Assembly (NCBI GenBank): GCA_025450955.1
Contig: JANWLJ010000113.1
Span: 1 to 9,554 of the forward strand
Reading direction: 5' to 3'
DNA length: 9,554 nucleotides
DNA from: Polyangium sp. (in: bacteria)
GTDB taxonomy: Bacteria > Myxococcota_A > Polyangia > Palsa-1104
The number at the start of each line of letters is the position of its first letter. Position 1 is the first letter of the stretch. The notes under the pieces are model-generated. The model saw nothing but the letters and a program-made list of their open reading frames with translations, was not told the origin of the DNA and did not search any database. Below, piece by piece: positions 5,037-9,554 of the stretch. The translations under genes and the position numbers were made by a program.

Positions 5037-6761
5037 ATGGCATCGAACAGCTCGTATCTCCTCGGGAGTAAGCGCGTCCCGACCCGCTCGGGCGGCGGCC
5101 GGCGCTGGCCGCGTCGCCTCGCCTACGGCTTTATCGCCTTCGCGATCGCGCTGCCGCTCGCCTATCTCGTCTTTTTGCGGATGACCCGCATCGAGCCGCC
5201 GCCGGTCGATCCGGCGGTGCGCGCCGCCGCGCAAGAGCCGGTGGTGGTCCGCGGCGTGCGCGCCTATCTCGGCAAGAGCTGGATGTCGCGCGAGCGCGGC
5301 ATCTGGGAAGAGCACCTCGAAGGCGGTCCCTACGCGCTCGGCTACGCGCAGGCGCGCCTCGGCAGTCGCCTCCTTCGCGAGCAGGAGGACTACATGTTCT
5401 CCGAGATGAACAAGTGGGTGCCGTCGAAGATCGCCCGCTTCCTCATTCGCGCCGGCGTGCGGCTGCGCTATCGCCACCTCGCCGACTTCATCCCGCTCGA
5501 GCGGCAGCTCGAGATGGCCGGGCTCGCCGACGGATCAATCGATCGGCACTCGGACTTTCTGCCCGCCTACCACCGGATCGTTTTTTATCACGCGCTCCAC
5601 GACATCACCCAGGGCCTCGAGCACTCGCCGCTGCTCGGCTGCTCGGCGTTCGCGGCCGGCGGCGCGGCGACTCCCGGCGGGCACCTCATCCTCGGCCGCA
5701 ACTTCGACTTCGAGGGGCCGCCGATCTTCGACAGCGACAAGTCGGTGCTGTTCTTCAAACCGACCGGAAAAATTCCGTTCGCGTCGGTGGCGTGGACCGG
5801 GATGTCGGGGGTGGTCACCGGGATCAACGCCGAGGGGATCTTCGTCTCGCTCAACGCCGCGCGCACCGACGACAAAGGCAAAGAGGGAATGCCGGTCGAG
5901 ATCCTGATGCGCCAGATCATGGAGCAGGCGCGCTCGATCAAAGACGTGGTGGCGATGGTGAAGAAGACGCCGCTCATGGTCCCCGACTTTTATCTGGTCG
6001 GCGACGGCAAGACCGGCGAGGCGGCGGTGATCGAGCGCAGCCCGACCCGCACCGAGGTGAGGCGCACCTCTCAAAGCACAGGCAGCATCGTGGTCACCAA
6101 CCACGCGCTCACGCCCGCGTTCGCGGGCGACGCGGAGAACGATCGGCTCAAGCGCTATCTCACCTCGGGCGCGCGCTACGATCGGCTCTCCGAGCTGGTC
6201 AAGAAGTGGCACGGCCAGATCGATCCGCAAAAGGCGCTCGAGATCCTGCGCGACAAAAAAGGCGTCGGCGGCGTCGCGCTTGGCCTCGGCAATCGCAACG
6301 CGCTCGACGCGATCATCGCCACCCACTCGGTGGTGGTCGACGCGACCAACCTGATCTTGTGGGTGAGCCAGGGGCCGCATTTGAGCGGCCGCTACATCGG
6401 CTTCGATCTGAAGAAGGAGCTCGGCGGTCCCGAGTACGCGAGCCGTCCGAACCCGCCCGATCTGCCGGCCGATCCGATCCTCGACACCGACGAGTACCGC
6501 AACTTCGTCCTCGCCAAGGCGTCGCTCGCCGCCGCCGAGCAGCTGTGGCGCGAGCACGATCCCGATCGCGCGCTCGAAGAGGTGCGGCGCGCCGAGGGGC
6601 TCGAGGAGGCGATGCCTGAGCCGCACAAGCTCGCCGGCGACGCGCTCCGGGCGCGCGGCGATCGCGAAGGCGCGCGCAAGGAGTATCAGCGCTTCCTTCA
6701 GCTCTACCCGCCGCACCTCAAAGAGGTCGAAGAGGTGCGGTCGATCCTCGCCACGCTCTGA
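5037..6761 (+). CDS. Membrane-anchored C45-type autoproteolytic acyltransferase/hydrolase (Ntn fold) with C-terminal TPR
   Basis: A 574-aa protein resembling the C45 / acyl-CoA:6-aminopenicillanic-acid acyltransferase group of N-terminal-nucleophile hydrolases, which self-cleave before a Cys and then cleave or transfer amide-linked acyl groups. A basic N-terminus and one hydrophobic segment (about 29-47) suggest a type II anchor with the enzyme in the periplasm. The likely nucleophile is Cys202 in LLGCSAF, with self-cleavage after Gly201. It is followed by GRNFDF (220-225) and GVVTGINAEGIFVSLNA ending at the conserved Asn273. The last 85 or so residues form TPR-like helices (for example ALEEVRRAEGLEE and GDALRARGDREGA), unusual for C45 proteins. 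If cleaved, residues 1-201 would stay as the membrane-linked chain. Substrate unknown: a penicillin-type role is not implied, and lipid amides, acyl-homoserine lactones or peptides are equally possible. It ends 27 bases from the convergent kinase gene. Confidence 0.8.
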   Translation: MASNSSYLLGSKRVPTRSGGGRRWPRRLAYGFIAFAIALPLAYLVFLRMTRIEPPPVDPAVRAAAQEPVVVRGVRAYLGKSWMSRERGIWEEHLEGGPYALGYAQARLGSRLLREQEDYMFSEMNKWVPSKIARFLIRAGVRLRYRHLADFIPLERQLEMAGLADGSIDRHSDFLPAYHRIVFYHALHDITQGLEHSPLLGCSAFAAGGAATPGGHLILGRNFDFEGPPIFDSDKSVLFFKPTGKIPFASVAWTGMSGVVTGINAEGIFVSLNAARTDDKGKEGMPVEILMRQIMEQARSIKDVVAMVKKTPLMVPDFYLVGDGKTGEAAVIERSPTRTEVRRTSQSTGSIVVTNHALTPAFAGDAENDRLKRYLTSGARYDRLSELVKKWHGQIDPQKALEILRDKKGVGGVALGLGNRNALDAIIATHSVVVDATNLILWVSQGPHLSGRYIGFDLKKELGGPEYASRPNPPDLPADPILDTDEYRNFVLAKASLAAAEQLWREHDPDRALEEVRRAEGLEEAMPEPHKLAGDALRARGDREGARKEYQRFLQLYPPHLKEVEEVRSILATL

Positions 6762-6788
6762 CCGTCAAGAGCGGCGAGCGGCGATTCC

Positions 6789-8194
<1,406 letters not shown>

Positions 8195-8198
<4 letters not shown>

Positions 8199-9553
8199 TC
8201 GGCTCCCTCGGCGAGGAGCTCCGAAATCAGATCCACGCGCATGCCGAAGTTGTACCCCGCCAGGCTGCGCGATACCACCGTCTTGCCGTCGGGCGAAGCC
8301 TCGGCGTAGCCGCCGGTGTTGACCGCCACCACGTGGCCGGCGCCGTCGAAGATCGGGCTGCCCGAGGTGCCGCCCGAGGTGAACGCCGAGTGCTGGATGA
8401 GCCGCTCGTCTTTGACGTCGGCGGCGCGCCCGTCGAGCGTGGTGATGCGGCCGACCACGCCCTCGACGAACGTCGCCTCGGGCGCGCTCACGTCGGCGAG
8501 CCGGCCGGGAAAACCGTAGGTGTACATCTGATCGCCGGTGGCGAGCGCCTGATACTCGACGGGCTCGGCGAGCGTCACCACCTTCGGCAGCTTGCGCTCG
8601 CCGCCCGGCCGCAGCCATCCGACGTCGGGCGTGATCCCGCCTCCTTTGGGCGCAAAGCCGGAAATCCGCTTCATCGCCGCCACCGGAAAGCGCACCTCGG
8701 GGTGGCCGTTCTGCACCACCCAGATCGCGCCGCCGCGCCGCCGATAGTCCTCGGCGTCGGCGACGCAGTGGGCGTTGGTGATCAGCCGATCGGGCGCGAT
8801 CGCGAAGGCGGTGCAAAAGCCCTGCTCGTCGACGGAGGTCTTGACCGTGACCAAAAAGATCGCGTCGTGATTCTGGCGCGCGATCTCTGCGCCGCTCGAT
8901 CCCGAGGCGGCTTTGAGCCGGCCGCCGAGCGCGTCGAGCCTCTTTTGCAGCGCGGCCCGCTCGCCCTCGTCGGCGGAGCGCTGCTCATCCATGATCTTCA
9001 CCATCGCGCGCCGGAGCGCGACGTCGGGCGGCGGGCGAAAACGCCAGACCACGATCACGCCCGCAAGCGTGACGAGCAGCGCCGCGCCGAGACCGATCGC
9101 TACCCACTGCATCCGCCGCGAGGTGCCGCGCACCCGCGCGAGCGCCTGATCGATCATCAGCGCGACGGTGCGGCTGCCGGGGCCGCCCGAGCCCGTCTTC
9201 GGTTTCGGCTGAGCCGGGTTGAACAGCGTCGGCGGCACGGTGGCGCCGCCCGCGCCCGCGTAGAGGATGCGGCAGCGCGGCCCACCTTCGCCGAGCTCGA
9301 TCTCGGCGCCCGGCTCAACGAGCGTGCGCGGCGGCGCGATCCGTCCGCCGATGCGGGTACCGTTGGCCGATCCGAGATCGTAGAGATAGAGCGCGCCGCC
9401 CTCGACCCGCAGCTCGGCGTGGCGCGAGGAGGCGTCGCGATCGCGATCTTTGTCGAACGCCACCTCGTTCGAGGGATGGCGGCCGAAGCGAATCACCGGA
9501 AGATCGTCGAGCTCGAGACGCTGCCCGGCGCGCGCCCCGGCGACGATCTCCAC
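8195..9553 (-). CDS. FHA-domain transmembrane trypsin-like serine protease, 5' end probably cut by window edge
   Basis: A protein of at least 452 aa that spans the membrane. The N-terminal FHA domain (about 1-97) has the phosphothreonine-reading residues Gly24-Arg25, Ser43-Arg44-His45 and Asn64-Gly65. A Gly/Pro-rich linker, a membrane segment (about 149-170) and a short coiled-coil-like stretch (about 178-215, MDEQRSADEGERAALQKRL) follow. The C-terminal trypsin-fold protease (about 228-445) has His262 (TNAHC), Asp310 (TPDVG) and Ser397 (GGTSGSP), a complete triad of the HtrA/V8-like type. No PDZ domain is present. FHA should be cytoplasmic and the protease periplasmic. The GTG at 9553 is the first codon available, but the reading frame is open to the edge and FHA domains usually carry a few residues before this point, so the true start is likely just outside. 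The stop overlaps the kinase start, making an operon with kinase second. Confidence 0.92.
8203..8209 (-). promoter_or_regulatory. Ribosome binding site GAGGGAG deciding the kinase GTG start
   Basis: Minus strand GAGGGAG followed by CCGA and then GTG at 8198. It lies in the last codons of the FHA-protease gene. Together with the GTGA stop-start overlap it supports GTG as the kinase start and suggests translational coupling. Confidence 0.65.
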
Positions 9554-9554
9554 C

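Noticed and set aside
5535..6716. 393-codon minus-strand open frame opposite the C45-type gene
   Set aside because: Shadow composition and no recognisable domain; the plus strand carries coherent Ntn and TPR motifs.
6754..6773. CGCTCT / AGAGCG hairpin between the convergent C45-type and kinase genes
   Set aside because: A six-base stem with an eight-base loop and no T-run on either strand; too weak to call an intrinsic terminator.
8199..8816. N-terminal extension of the kinase reading frame to 8816
   Set aside because: The extra 206 residues are Arg/Gly/Ala-rich and overlap the catalytic part of the protease in another frame. The GTG at 8198 with GAGGGAG and a zinc ribbon right after it is a much better start.

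Overview
The window is strongly GC-rich bacterial DNA, densely packed with short intergenic gaps. A membrane-tethered Hanks-type Ser/Thr kinase lies beside an FHA-domain protease, and there are several CxxC 'zinc-ribbon' modules and a TPR-tailed Ntn-hydrolase. Together these point to a Myxococcota / former Deltaproteobacteria type of genome. That is inferred from gene style; no rRNA or marker gene is present to prove it. I see no tRNA, rRNA, CRISPR array, insertion sequence or phage gene.

Left (1-1893, minus strand): an aromatic amino-acid operon. pheA (chorismate mutase/prephenate dehydratase with an ACT domain) is followed by a HisC-type aminotransferase through an ATGA overlap. The aminotransferase runs off the left edge. 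Given the coupling to pheA, it may transaminate phenylpyruvate as well as, or instead of, imidazole-acetol phosphate.

Centre-left (1894-4387, plus strand): a 58-bp divergent promoter gap, then a compact DsbD (CcdA-like membrane core plus periplasmic thioredoxin domain, no N-terminal alpha domain). Nine bases later comes a beta-ketoacyl-synthase-fold protein in which the catalytic Cys and both catalytic His positions appear replaced (Asp156, Asn289, Glu320). It is probably a non-condensing member of the family. dsbD looks almost leaderless.

Centre (4380-6761): a minus-strand membrane protein with three CxxC...CxxD modules overlaps the tail of the ketosynthase-like gene. It diverges, across a 126-bp promoter region holding paired CAATTG palindromes, from a plus-strand gene. 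That gene encodes a membrane-anchored C45-type Ntn-hydrolase/acyltransferase with a C-terminal TPR.

Right (6789-9554, minus strand): a two-gene signalling module. An FHA-TM-trypsin-like protease is followed, through a GTGA overlap, by a zinc-ribbon/Hanks-kinase/TM protein. The obvious hypothesis is a trans-envelope circuit: the cytoplasmic kinase phosphorylates threonines read by the cytoplasmic FHA domain, whose periplasmic end is a protease. This module and the catalytically altered ketosynthase are the most interesting parts of the window.
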